Source: CAWAYH01 sp963786195
GTDB taxonomy: Bacteria; Acidobacteriota; Vicinamibacteria; Vicinamibacterales; 2-12-FULL-66-21
Direction: 5' to 3'
Assembly (NCBI GenBank): GCA_963786195.1
Contig: CAWAYH010000003.1
Coordinates: 230,839 to 294,838, forward strand
DNA length: 64,000 bases
The notes below the pieces were generated by a model. The model was not told the DNA's origin and did no database searches. It saw only the letters and a list, made by a program, of their open reading frames with translations. Position 1 is the first letter of the stretch; the number at the start of each line of letters is the position of its first letter. Shown here one piece after another: positions 56,990-64,000 of the stretch. A program made the position numbers and the translations under genes.

Positions 56990-57247
56990 CTACCGCTTGC
57001 GTCCCGGCCGCTGCGTAAGCGCTGAACCCGCCGCCGACTTCGCCGCGGGGCTGGCCCCCGGAGTGCTGAGCGTCCGCGCGGCTGCCGCCGCGGCCTTGGG
57101 CCCCGTGACCTCTTTGCTGTGGACCTGAGTAAGCGCCGAGCCTGCCGCCGATTTTGCCGCCTTACCGGCGGCCGGGCTGCTCAAGGTCTTTCCCGCTGCG
57201 GATGCGGCGCGCGGGCCGGTGCTCTCGCCGCCACGTCTCTTGGTCAC
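56990..57247 (-). CDS. Small Ala-rich basic protein with internal duplication
   Basis: A protein of 85 residues from GTG 57247, preceded by GGAGATCGATC. It has two related halves of about 32 residues: TGPRAASAAGKTLSSPAAGK / AAKSAAGSALTQ and TGPKAAAAAARTLSTPGASP / AAKSAAGSALTQ, then RPGRKR. Small 'AAKSAAGSALxQR' proteins are frequent on alphaproteobacterial mobile DNA; function unknown. The basic, low-complexity composition suggests nucleic-acid binding, an inference. Lies between the two copies of the 60-residue gene. Confidence 0.7.
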   Translation of the reverse strand: MTKRRGGESTGPRAASAAGKTLSSPAAGKAAKSAAGSALTQVHSKEVTGPKAAAAAARTLSTPGASPAAKSAAGSALTQRPGRKR

Positions 57248-57336
57248 GATCGATCTCCATCTCTTGAGTTGACAGGGACCATGAGCTGATTCGTGAAATT
57301 TGCGCACACGTTTTGTTCCGGGCCGCTTGCGGCGGC

Positions 57337-57519
57337 TTAGCCCGGCCGGAATTCCGGCCGGGCAAGCGCAGTGCGGATATTGCGGAGGTTGATGTGCGCG
57401 TGGCGAAGCTCGGCTGAGCCTTCCGCAAGGTGGGGAAGTTCGCCGGCAATCCGGCGCAGCAGTATGTGAAGCTCGGCTTTGCTGAGGCGCAGCAGCTCGC
57501 TCTGTGACAGAACTCTCAT
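57337..57519 (-). CDS. Small helical protein (60 residues), duplicated family
   Basis: ATG 57519 with GGAGG six bases upstream. RVLSQSELLRLSKAELHILL, RRIAGELPHLAEGSAELRHA, HINLRNIRTALARPEFRPG, stop TAA. An all-helical, soluble protein with no known domain. The last codons form a perfect 24-base palindrome. A truncated copy lies at 56872-56985. Typical of Bradyrhizobium-like accessory DNA. Function unknown. Confidence 0.75.
   Translation of the reverse strand: MRVLSQSELLRLSKAELHILLRRIAGELPHLAEGSAELRHAHINLRNIRTALARPEFRPG
57340..57363. repeat. Perfect 24-base palindrome at a gene end
   Basis: GCCCGGCCGGAATTCCGGCCGGGC, directly before the stop codon of the 60-residue gene; it encodes ARPEFRPG. 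The truncated paralogue ends in a nearly identical palindrome at 56875-56898. It could act as a hairpin in the mRNA or as a site of the duplication that made the second copy. Confidence 0.8.
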
Positions 57520-57676
57520 CGTTTTCCTCCTTCGTTCCGGCCGCGGACATCGCGGCCTTCCTGCGGACCGAAAGCGCCGGAGGAGGCGGGCTGCATCGCT
57601 TGCGACCGCAACGCAGAGGAGGAGAATCTGGCAAGCATCTTGGTGACGCTTATTTGAAAACTGTCCCTGCCGCAAA

Positions 57677-58692
57677 TCAGATCCGGACGTACTCGTGGTG
57701 GAGACCGCCGAGAATTGGCCTCGGAAGAATCCGGCGAACGGCATGAACTACACGTGATACCGGAGCGTCCTTGCCCAAAGACAGATGTGTTCGCACTTCG
57801 TTGTAATAGTTCATGTACGATAGCAACGCGTGACGAAGGTGCCGTTCCCCGAAGACCACGATATGATCGACGCATTCTCGTCGGATCGACCCGATCAGCC
57901 GTTCGGCATAGGCATTTTGCCATGGCGACCGCGGCGAAGTTGGTCGATCGCGAATACCCATGGCGCGCATGCGCCGGGTGAAAGCCTGACCATAGACCTG
58001 ATCTCGATCGCGCAGCAGGTATCTTGGTGCCTGGTCCCATCCGCAGGCTTCCGTGAGCTGGTGGGCGATCCACTCGGCAGTCGGGTGTGCCGTCACACCA
58101 TCCATTAGGCGCGGCGGCGATCGTGGCGCAGGATCAGCAAGCCATAGAGAAGCTGAAACGAAATTGTTGGCACCACGAACAGGTCCATCGCCACAATTCC
58201 ATCAGCGTGATTGCGGAGAAACGTTCTCCAGCCCTGAGACGGTGGTCGCCTCCTGCGCGCCATATACTTGGTCACACTCGTCTGCCCGACGTCGATGCCC
58301 AGCTTGAGGAGTTCGCCATGCATCCGCGGTGCGCCCCAGAGCGGGTTGGCAAGGCTCATCGCACGGATTAAGCGGCGTACTTCCAGCGGCACCGTCGGCC
58401 TGCCCCCGCGAACTCGCGATTTCCAACGCCAATAGGCTCTAAACCCCGCTCGGTGCCAACGGATCACGGTGTCTGGCTGGACGATCGCCAGTGCGTCGCG
58501 AACGGTAGGCAACCCCCGAAACAGGCCGACGAATATCAACCGATCGATGCTGCCGAAGCGAGGCCTCTTTGGGGCCGTCCGCTGCAGGACGTTGATCTGC
58601 TGGCGTAGCGCCAAGTTCTCCGCCACAAGGGCTACCCTGAACCGAAATAGCCCGATGAACGCCCACCAGATCAATTTGCAAAGGTCCAACAT
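57677..58692 (-). pseudogene. Integrase-core transposase, second type (frameshifted)
   Basis: About 340 residues in two frames. From ATG 58692: FIGLFRFRVALVAENLALRQ, QINVLQRTAPKRPRFGSIDR, WHRAGFRAYWRWKSRVRGGR, GAPRMHGELLKLGIDVGQTS then FLRNHADGIVAMDLFVVPTI with the first catalytic Asp. The second half after a break near 58105 has YLLRDRDQVYGQAFTRRMRA (second Asp) and SPWQNAYAERLIGSIRRECV with the catalytic Glu, and ends LGGLHHEYVRI. All three DDE residues are present. A widespread IS-borne integrase in soil bacteria; it differs from the 53 and 62 kb type. No terminal repeats could be fixed by eye. Confidence 0.84.
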
Positions 58693-58710
58693 CGGACGAC
58701 AGCATCGCCC

Positions 58711-58935
58711 ATGTTGCCTGCACTTGCTAGCCCGATGAGGTTTGCGAGAGGGACAGGAGGCTCACTCATCAGGGAACTCGACCGCCTGCAGGAGATCGAA
58801 ACCGAGCAGGACGGCAAGCAGTTCGTGTTGCGAACGCCGGTAACCGGCGATGTCGGTCGTGTCTTCAAGGCCGTCGGCGTCGCGCTGCCGCCCAACATCC
58901 GTGAAGCCGACGCGGTCGCGCCGGCCGGAAATTAG
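58711..58935 (+). pseudogene. Unidentified C-terminal gene fragment (possibly a transposase end)
   Basis: A frame ending at TAG 58935 with GSLIRELDRLQEIETEQDGK, QFVLRTPVTGDVGRVFKAVG and VALPPNIREADAVAPAGN. The 'ELD..qEi..eQdGk.f.lR' and 'G..fkAvGvalPp' pattern reminds me of C-termini of large DDE transposases, but I cannot name the family. The start is not credible, so it is treated as a remnant between two IS pieces. Confidence 0.4.
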
Positions 58936-59029
58936 GCTTGATCCTACAAGTGTAGTGCTAACAACCCCGCGCACACGCGTAACCGCCTAGCGTCACACAT
59001 TCTTTTCTTCGATGGTGTTAAAGTTGGGT

Positions 59030-59235
59030 CTGGGGCGCGCCCCGCGTCCACCGCGAACTGCTCAAGCTCGGCATCGACGTCAGCCAGGCCACAGTCGGGA
59101 GATACCTGCGTGGCGACCTAAAGTCCCCTCCCCGACCTGGCGTAGCTTCCTACACAACCACCTGACCGACATCGCGGCGATCGACATGTTCGTTGTGGCA
59201 ACCGCGACGTTTCGGATCCTGTATGGAAGCAACAC
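59030..59235 (+). pseudogene. Internal fragment of an integrase-core transposase (second type)
   Basis: WGAPRVHRELLKLGIDVSQA, TVGRYLRGDLKSP and, after one slip, TWRSFLHNHLTDIAAIDMFV then VATATFRILYG. It corresponds to the central part of the transposase at 57677-58692 (GAPRMHGELLKLGIDVGQTS; FLRNHADGIVAMDLFVV), in opposite orientation. Only about 70 codons are left. Confidence 0.75.
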
Positions 59236-59408
59236 GGCCTGATGTCCGCGTCAGGCATCTCTCCGTAGCTTCCCAACTTCTCGGTTGAAGTGGGCACGCA
59301 AGGTTGCGTCATCTTCGCGATCGTTCCAGTGCAGCGGCCAGCGTCTCCGCAATGTTCTGAGCGGCCCCGGGCTGTAGCCTAGGTCGTGAAAAGGGGGATT
59401 ATCAGGAC

Positions 59409-60065
59409 CTAGCAATGAGGTACTTGCCCGCTATCACGGCTCATGATCCTGTTGCGGATAGCGTAGCGCACAAGAGCCGCAGAGGATGAGAGCTTGAGTT
59501 TGCGCATGATCGCTGCTCGGTGGGTCTCAACGGTCTTCACGCTGATGTTGAACAAGTTGGCAATCGCCTTGCTGCTGTAGCCCTCGGCGATCCCTTGGAC
59601 GATTTGGCGCTCTCGATATGTGAGCGCCGACCCTCCGTGCTCGGTGGGGACAGTAAACGAGCGGAGCAATGCCTCAGACACTTTTGTCGTGAAGAAGGGT
59701 TTGTGGGATGCAAGCGCCTCAATCGCCGCAATCAACTCCCCATTGGCATCGGACTTAAAGAGAAAACCGCGAGCGCCGGCTTGCAGGAGCTGTGTGATCA
59801 CTGCTTCATCATCGTGCACAGTAAAGATGAGGACTTCGGTTTTGGGGAGCCGTGCACGGATCTGCCGCGTCACCTCGATGCCGTTGATAAGCGGTAGGCG
59901 GTAACCGATGACGGCGACGTCCGGTTTCGTCTCGATGGCCTTTTGGATGGCTTCTTTGCCGTCGCCGGCAACAGCAACAACTTCCCAGCTGGATTGAGTT
60001 TCGACAATTCTCTGTAGGCCGGTACGGACGACCTCATAGGCGTCCGCGATCAAGATGCGGACCAC
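59409..60065 (-). CDS. NarL/FixJ-type response regulator with degenerate receiver
   Basis: Intact, 218 residues, ATG 60065. The receiver is MVRILIADAYEVVRTGLQRI, then TKPDVAVIGYRLPLINGIEV, VLIFTVHDDEAVITQLLQAG and ARGFLFKSDA. The LuxR helix-turn-helix is LTYRERQIVQGIAEGYSSKA then IANLFNISVKTVETHRAAIM. Two acidic-pocket positions are altered: the expected DD pair is D8-A9, and the phospho-acceptor Asp is Gly54 (VIGYRLP, codon GGT). Thr79/Ser-type and Lys positions (FTVHDD, FKSD) remain. This suggests a phosphorylation-independent regulator, or a decayed one. No kinase gene is near. Confidence 0.88.
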   Translation of the reverse strand: MVRILIADAYEVVRTGLQRIVETQSSWEVVAVAGDGKEAIQKAIETKPDVAVIGYRLPLINGIEVTRQIRARLPKTEVLIFTVHDDEAVITQLLQAGARGFLFKSDANGELIAAIEALASHKPFFTTKVSEALLRSFTVPTEHGGSALTYRERQIVQGIAEGYSSKAIANLFNISVKTVETHRAAIMRKLKLSSSAALVRYAIRNRIMSRDSGQVPHC

Positions 60066-60329
60066 GACGCGAGCGCCTTTGGCGGATGGGTCAGCGGAAG
60101 CTCTTCCTCCCGCTATGACTCAAATCTCAGGGAGAACTTCGCATCAAACGCTCGGCAAGTAATCAGTATTGGTCGAACATGGTCAATTCGGCGCTGGCGG
60201 AGGAACCGCGATCCTGGCACTCGCTTTCGCTTCCGTGCTCGCACCGAATCGGCGTCTGAAAGTCCTGACACCACGGGTGTCGGGGCGGTTGATCTTGAAC
60301 GGAAATTGCTCGAGCTGTCGCACAAAAGT

Positions 60330-60357
60330 AAAGGGCCCTGGCGGAGCAGGACCCTTT
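60330..60357. terminator. Intrinsic terminator, possibly bidirectional
   Basis: AAAGGGCCCTG-GCGGAG-CAGGACCCTTT: an 11-base stem with one wobble or mismatch. In the forward direction it is followed by TTC, in reverse by ACTTTTG. It lies 23 bp after the stop of the BI-1 gene (reverse strand). Confidence 0.7.
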
Positions 60358-60379
60358 TTCTCAAGATATTCAGCCACTA

Positions 60380-61141
60380 CTACTCACGTTTGCCAAACAA
60401 AGAGAGCAGCATGGTGAACATGTTGATGAAGTCGAGGTAGAGGCTAAGTGCACCCATGATGGCGGCCTTCGAGGTCGCCGTCATATTGCCCATCACCTCG
60501 TAATAGCCATCCTTGATCCGCTGCGTGTCGTAGGCCGTGAGGCCTGCGAACACCAGTACGCCGATCACAGAGATGGCGAACTGCAAAGCGCTCGACTGCA
60601 GCCAGAGATTGACGAGGGCGGCAATAACGATACCAATCACGCCCATGAAGAGGAACGTGCCCCAAGCCGACAAGTCCCTCTTGGTCGTGTAGCCGTAGAG
60701 GCTAAGCGCGCTGAAGGCCGCCGCCGTCACGAAGAACACTTGCGTGATTGACTCCCCGGTGAAGACCAAGAAGATCGATGACAGCGACAGGCCCATCACC
60801 GCGGCGAACAGCCAGAAGGAGATCTGCGCCGCACCAACACTCATCTTGTTGACGCGGAACGACAGGAAGAACACGAACGCCAGCGGAGCCAGCATCACGG
60901 CCCACTTAAAGGGGGAGTTGTAAAGCAGTTGCCCGAACTCGGTCAGGCCTCGACGCCCAGGACCAGCGCGCTCGACGACCGCCGCCGAGAACGTGACGTA
61001 GGCGACCAAGCCTGTGAGAAAGACCCCGCCCGCCATATAGTTGAAAACCCGCACCATGTACGCGCGCAAACCCTCGTCTACTGCGGCGTCGGAGCGCGCG
61101 GCAGTGCCAGCGTGAGCATACCTGTCGTCGATCTGAGCCAT
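60380..61141 (-). CDS. Bax inhibitor-1 / YccA family membrane protein
   Basis: Intact, 253 residues, ATG 61141. A short cytoplasmic N-terminus (AQIDDRYAHAGTAARSDAAV), then seven hydrophobic segments, including YMAGGVFLTGLVAYVTFSAA, WAVMLAPLAFVFFLSFRVNK, TFLFMGVIGIVIAALVNLWL and FAISVIGVLVFAGLTAYDTQ. The BI-1 signatures 'SIFLVFTGESI' and 'YDTQRIKDGYYE' with the buried Asp pair (TAYDTQ; LYLDFINMF) are present. Bacterial relatives are pH-sensitive Ca2+ leak channels (BsYetJ). Its ATG overlaps the stop of the upstream small gene by one base. Typical of alphaproteobacteria. Confidence 0.92.
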   Translation of the reverse strand: MAQIDDRYAHAGTAARSDAAVDEGLRAYMVRVFNYMAGGVFLTGLVAYVTFSAAVVERAGPGRRGLTEFGQLLYNSPFKWAVMLAPLAFVFFLSFRVNKMSVGAAQISFWLFAAVMGLSLSSIFLVFTGESITQVFFVTAAAFSALSLYGYTTKRDLSAWGTFLFMGVIGIVIAALVNLWLQSSALQFAISVIGVLVFAGLTAYDTQRIKDGYYEVMGNMTATSKAAIMGALSLYLDFINMFTMLLSLFGKRE

Positions 61142-61425
61142 TACTCCATCCCTTCAAACTTGGCGCAAGCCGTCCACATCACGTCCCGAGACGCCTGTCC
61201 GAATGTCGGTCGACCTATCCGGTGAGAGCCCGCTTTGCGCGACGAAGAGCCGAATTTCACAATGATTGCGACCGGCATTCCGTCGTGTCGCCGACCGAGA
61301 TTGCCAAGGCGATCCGAAAGATCTTCCAGTGTCGCGCCCTTCGCCAAAATGAACGAAAGCGCACTATCTTCGAACACCGCGGTTACGCGGCTTTGTCTCA
61401 GACGGTGTTCAGGGATGTTCCGCAT
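61141..61425 (-). CDS. Small hypothetical protein upstream of BI-1
   Basis: A protein of 94 residues from ATG 61425, overlapping BI-1 by one base (TAATG), so probably co-translated. RNIPEHRLRQSRVTAVFEDS, ALSFILAKGATLEDLSDRLG, NLGRRHDGMPVAIIVKFGSS. A compact alpha/beta protein; the last 25 residues after KFGSSSRKAGSHR look less conserved. Short proteins of this pattern occur in Bradyrhizobium-type genomes without known function. Confidence 0.68.
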   Translation of the reverse strand: MRNIPEHRLRQSRVTAVFEDSALSFILAKGATLEDLSDRLGNLGRRHDGMPVAIIVKFGSSSRKAGSHRIGRPTFGQASRDVMWTACAKFEGME

Positions 61426-62366
61426 GGGAGCCTCTGGACTGATGACGAAGCAGAACTTTCTCACACTTGAAAGGTCGTCCTTGCTTCGTAGACGCCCACA
61501 TCTTAAGGGAGCCATCGGTCCCTAACTCGTTGAATGAGCGCGAGTCGGTCGGCAAGGTGATGGCTAAACCCTAGCCGGTCGCAAGGCTGAGGATGCAGAC
61601 TCGGAATCTACTCAAGGCTGGGCCCGCTGCTCGCCGTCTGATCGGGGGGAAGAGCAGAGCGGCGAATGTGACTCAACGGGTGATTGAGAGTTCCATCATT
61701 CGCTGAGCAGTGGCGGCAAGCCCGAATCGACGCGCCAGAGCGTAACCGCGGGGATCACATGACCACCGATATCGGCTCGTCTCGAGTATTATTGGGTTCT
61801 GATTGGACGCCCAAGCTCCTCTTTCCGAGCGGAGCAAAATGGGTCTGGTATGACCCGTCGGATAGAGCAACGTGTTTTTTCCGACAGCAGGGCCACAACG
61901 CTATCCACCATTGGAGGCATCGTCCGCCGCATCGCGGGCTTTCCAGACTAGTGGCAATACGTCGGATACGGACTCTGGCGCGTTGATATGGGCTCCGTTG
62001 GAGCAGGAGGATTCTGGAGCGGACGCGTCTACCAGTTGATTGCTGGAGTACCCAATGCTGGCTCAGATTATCAGCCGCTACAGGCATTCTTGGATCGCAA
62101 GCGCAGAACAAACATGTGAATCTCACGGCAACGACAATCGACTACAATCAATTAGCGCGCATCCCGGCATTAGATCTGCGGTCGCCCTAACAATTTGAGA
62201 GCGACATTTCTGCCGAAACGGAGAGCCGGCTAAATTGCCCTAGCGTGGCGCGCAGACTGAAAAAACCAAACGTTCCATGTGTTGAAAGCGCCAACGGTCG
62301 TGAAGAGAAGAGAGAGTTCGTTTACACAATCCGCGCCGTGGCTGATGTGCTCGCCGCAGACCAAGG
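61426..62366. other. AT-richer intergenic stretch without supported gene
   Basis: About 940 bp. A 100-codon frame at 61684-61986 has no ribosome-binding site and no family character; the base composition is less GC-rich than in the neighbouring genes. It could be the remains of an older gene. No tRNA or small RNA could be recognised. The stretch 62180-62360 carries short readable pieces with no known match. Confidence 0.5.
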
Positions 62367-63665
62367 CCATCCCGTGTGGTCAAAAAACTGAAACGGCCGA
62401 GAGCACGGTCAGTTATCCACCGCCAGTATAGAGGTTCCGGAGGCCAGTCCGGTACATTTCAATGTACGCTATGGTGGCCGCCGTAAGGGGGACCGTTAAT
62501 GGATTGGGCGCGCGTCCTGGCCTACGTCACTGGCACGGTGGATCAAGAGCTGCTGGCGCGGAACGAATATCTTGCCGCCGAAAACCGCATTCTGAAGGCC
62601 CAGTTGAAAGGACGGCTCAAGCTCTCGGACACCGAGCGAGCCGCGCTCGGCGAGATTGGTCATCGCCTGGGCCGCAATGCCCTCGCCGAGCTCGCAACTG
62701 TGGCGAGGCCGGATACTATCCTGGCCTGGTACCGCAAGCTTGTCGCCAGCAAGTTCGATGGCTCGAAAGCCCGTCGCGGCCCAGGCAGACCGCGGATCAG
62801 GCGCGAGGTCGAGCAGCTCATCGTTCGCATGGCCGAGGAGAACCGTGATTGGGGATATGACCGGATCGCTGGGGCGTTGGCCAATCTGGGGTACAAGGTC
62901 TCCGATCAGACGATCGGCAATGTCCTGCAACGTCACGGTCTGCCGCCGGCACCGGAGCACAAGCGCACGACCACATGGCCGGCCTTCATTCGTACCCACC
63001 TGGCGCTGTTGGCGGGGACCGACTTTTTCACGGTGGAGGTGCTCACGCTGCGCGGGCTGGTGACCTACTACGTGCTGTTCTTCATCTATCTTGAGAGCCG
63101 TCGAGTGGCCATCGCTGGGATCACCGTTCACCCGGACGAGGCGTGGATGAAGCAAATGGCCCGGAACGTGACCATGGAGGGATGCGGCATCCTGCGGGAC
63201 TGTCGCTATCTCCTGCACGATCGGGACACGAAATACACTCGGTCGTTCCGGGCCATCATTGCCTCAGGTCAGGTTGAACCGCTCGCGCTGCCTGCCCGCT
63301 GTCCGAACTTGAATGCCTATGCGGAGCGCTGGGTCCGGTCGGTGAAGGAGGAGTGCTTGTCCAAGGTGATCCTCTTGGGCGAGTGTTCCCTGCGGCGGGC
63401 GCTGAACGAATACGTCGAACATTATCATGCCGAGCGCAACCACCAGGGGAAGGGCAACGTCCTGCTGTTCCCTCGTGATACGGTTATCCGCCGCGAGCCG
63501 CAGCCTGTTCAATGCCGGGAGCGATTGGGTGGGCTCCTGCGCTTTTACCATCAAGAGGCGGCGTGATCGCACGCCCAAGGATCAATCCCGGAACTTTGAT
63601 TCTGCGCGCTGCGATTGGGAGATCGAGGAAGTCGCGGAAGCCGCTTTGCTACCCGTCGCCCCAAC
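62367..63665 (+). mobile_element. Integrase-core IS, intact copy (copy 2)
   Basis: From the conserved left end CCCGTGTGGTCAAAAAACTG to the shared tail ending GTCGCCCCAACT. It has one intact transposase gene. Its first 280 bp recur in inverted orientation right after the element (63664-63941). Copy 1 lies at 53232-54395. Ends were fixed only by comparing copies, so they may be off by several bases; target duplications were not found. Confidence 0.75.
62499..63566 (+). CDS. Integrase-core transposase
   Basis: Intact, 355 residues, ATG 62499 in GGGGGACCGTTAATGG. N-terminal helices DWARVLAYVTGTVDQELLAR, NEYLAAENRILKAQLKGRLK; HTH-like GYDRIAGALANLGYKVSDQT; core RTHLALLAGTDFFTVEVLTL with the first Asp, [20 protein letters not shown] with the second, and [20 protein letters not shown] with the catalytic Glu. 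Close to the rve/integrase-core proteins of IS3/IS481-like elements, but without an orfA. It ends [20 protein letters not shown] and a short tail. Being undamaged, it may mobilise the degenerate copies. Confidence 0.9.
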   Translation: MDWARVLAYVTGTVDQELLARNEYLAAENRILKAQLKGRLKLSDTERAALGEIGHRLGRNALAELATVARPDTILAWYRKLVASKFDGSKARRGPGRPRIRREVEQLIVRMAEENRDWGYDRIAGALANLGYKVSDQTIGNVLQRHGLPPAPEHKRTTTWPAFIRTHLALLAGTDFFTVEVLTLRGLVTYYVLFFIYLESRRVAIAGITVHPDEAWMKQMARNVTMEGCGILRDCRYLLHDRDTKYTRSFRAIIASGQVEPLALPARCPNLNAYAERWVRSVKEECLSKVILLGECSLRRALNEYVEHYHAERNHQGKGNVLLFPRDTVIRREPQPVQCRERLGGLLRFYHQEAA

Positions 63666-63802
63666 TCGGCGTTCGAGGGCTTGAGCCATCCTTTCAGCTG
63701 GGCCTTCAGGATGCGGTTTTCGGCGGCCAGATATTCGTTCCGCGCCAGCAGCTCTTGATCCACCGTGCCAGTGACGTAGGCCAGGACGCGCGCCCAATCC
63801 AT
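63664..63802 (-). pseudogene. 5' fragment of the same transposase in inverted orientation
   Basis: From ATG 63802 the first 42 residues repeat copy 2 with minor changes (DWARVLAYVTGTVDQELLAR, NEYLAAENRILKAQLKGWLK). The rest is lost where it meets the tail of copy 2. It shows a second insertion in opposite orientation or an inversion. Confidence 0.85.
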
Positions 63803-63941
63803 TAACGGTCCCCCTTACGGCGCCCACCATCGCGTACATTGAAATGTACCGGACTGGCCTCCGGAACCTCTATACTGGCGGTCGATAACTGACCGTGTTC
63901 TCGGCCGTTTCAGTTTTTTGACCACACGGGGTGCCACGAGC
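63664..63941. repeat. Right arm of a ~280-bp inverted repeat (left arm 62367-62646)
   Basis: The reverse complement of 63664-63941 matches 62367-62646 almost base for base, including TATACTGGC / GCCAGTATA and the AATGTACGC region upstream of the ATG. The arms are about 1 kb apart and enclose the body of the intact transposase. It is an inverted partial IS copy, and a possible composite end. Confidence 0.85.
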
Positions 63942-64000
63942 AGGCTGGGTTTCGGTTCCTCGCCGGCTTCGCGCTTCAGCACCAGCAGCAGTGTCAGCCA
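63815..64000 (-). CDS. Open frame running off the right edge, ending inside the IS end
   Basis: Reading leftwards from the window edge: WLTLLLVLKREAGEEPKPSL, LVAPRVVKKLKRPRTRSVID, then IS leader sequence to TAA 63817-63815. The part up to about KPSLLVAPR lies outside the IS and may be a real coding end; the remainder is the IS leader read through. No family recognised from so little. The host gene was probably interrupted here. Confidence 0.35.
   Translation of the reverse strand, partial: WLTLLLVLKREAGEEPKPSLLVAPRVVKKLKRPRTRSVIDRQYRGSGGQSGTFQCTRWWAP

Noticed and set aside
61684..61986. A 100-codon forward frame
   Set aside because: No ribosome-binding site, no family resemblance, Arg/His-rich as in random high-GC frames.
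1..64000. CRISPR array, tRNA or rRNA genes
   Set aside because: No evenly spaced direct repeats and no cloverleaf or rRNA core sequences were recognised by eye; a covariance search would be needed to exclude tRNAs fully.

Overview
The window is high-GC bacterial DNA and reads as a composite. Positions 1 to about 48.2 kb look like a Gram-negative environmental bacterium, most likely an acidobacterium of the Vicinamibacteria type. That is an inference from gene families: BACON and DUF5666 lipoprotein, PDZ-TPR-CHAT protein, DUF3300/DUF2950 pair, LPxTG-like anchored protein, BlaI/M56 pair and a peroxiredoxin with an in-frame TGA at its catalytic position. From about 51.9 kb to the end the sequence is more AT-rich, and its short secreted proteins, ArdC, BI-1 protein and integrase-type IS copies look alphaproteobacterial (Bradyrhizobium-like). 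Between them, about 48.22-51.87 kb is bounded at both ends by two genes that are each cut in mid-sequence. This suggests an inserted foreign block or an assembly chimera.

Many genes are split by single-base indels although both halves keep full family similarity. Examples are asparagine synthase 1, the CHAT protein, the LplT-PlsC-AMP ligase, GT87 and DUF2950. I read these as uncorrected long-read errors rather than biological decay, and I give each such gene as one span.

Layout. 0-15.8 kb: exopolysaccharide/O-antigen locus with an AlkP-type hydrolase, GT2, methyltransferase, heparinase II/III-like lyase, three GT4 glycosyltransferases, two asparagine-synthase-type amidotransferases, a polysaccharide deacetylase, a nucleotide-sugar dehydrogenase and a GT39. 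Together they could build, amidate, deacetylate and trim an acidic surface polysaccharide; the mix resembles XrtA/EpsH-associated loci but no exosortase is present. 16-24 kb: NTF2-like membrane protein, IS630 remnant, outer-membrane protein with BACON lipoprotein, and the large CHAT protein. 24-30 kb: GH16 glucanase, putative selenocysteine peroxiredoxin, glycine-zipper, SnoaL and DoxX proteins, DUF2950/DUF3300. 30-36 kb: lysophospholipid transport/acylation protein with a TetR regulator and palindromic operator, then a BlaI/M56 pair with its own operator. 36-48 kb: TerB, GT87, GT9, LPxTG-like protein, DUF2092, AI-2E transporter, a two-faced charged-repeat protein and a di-heme cytochrome.

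48.2-51.9 kb: PabC-like fragment, lipoprotein, VOC protein, MAPEG protein, serine hydrolase and SRPBCC fragment. 51.9-64 kb: small secreted proteins with clear terminators, then an accessory patch with IS copies, a HerA ATPase truncated by an IS, ArdC antirestriction protein and duplicated small genes, then a response regulator lacking its phospho-acceptor Asp, a BI-1 protein, and an intact IS with a truncated inverted copy beside it. No rRNA, tRNA or CRISPR array was seen.
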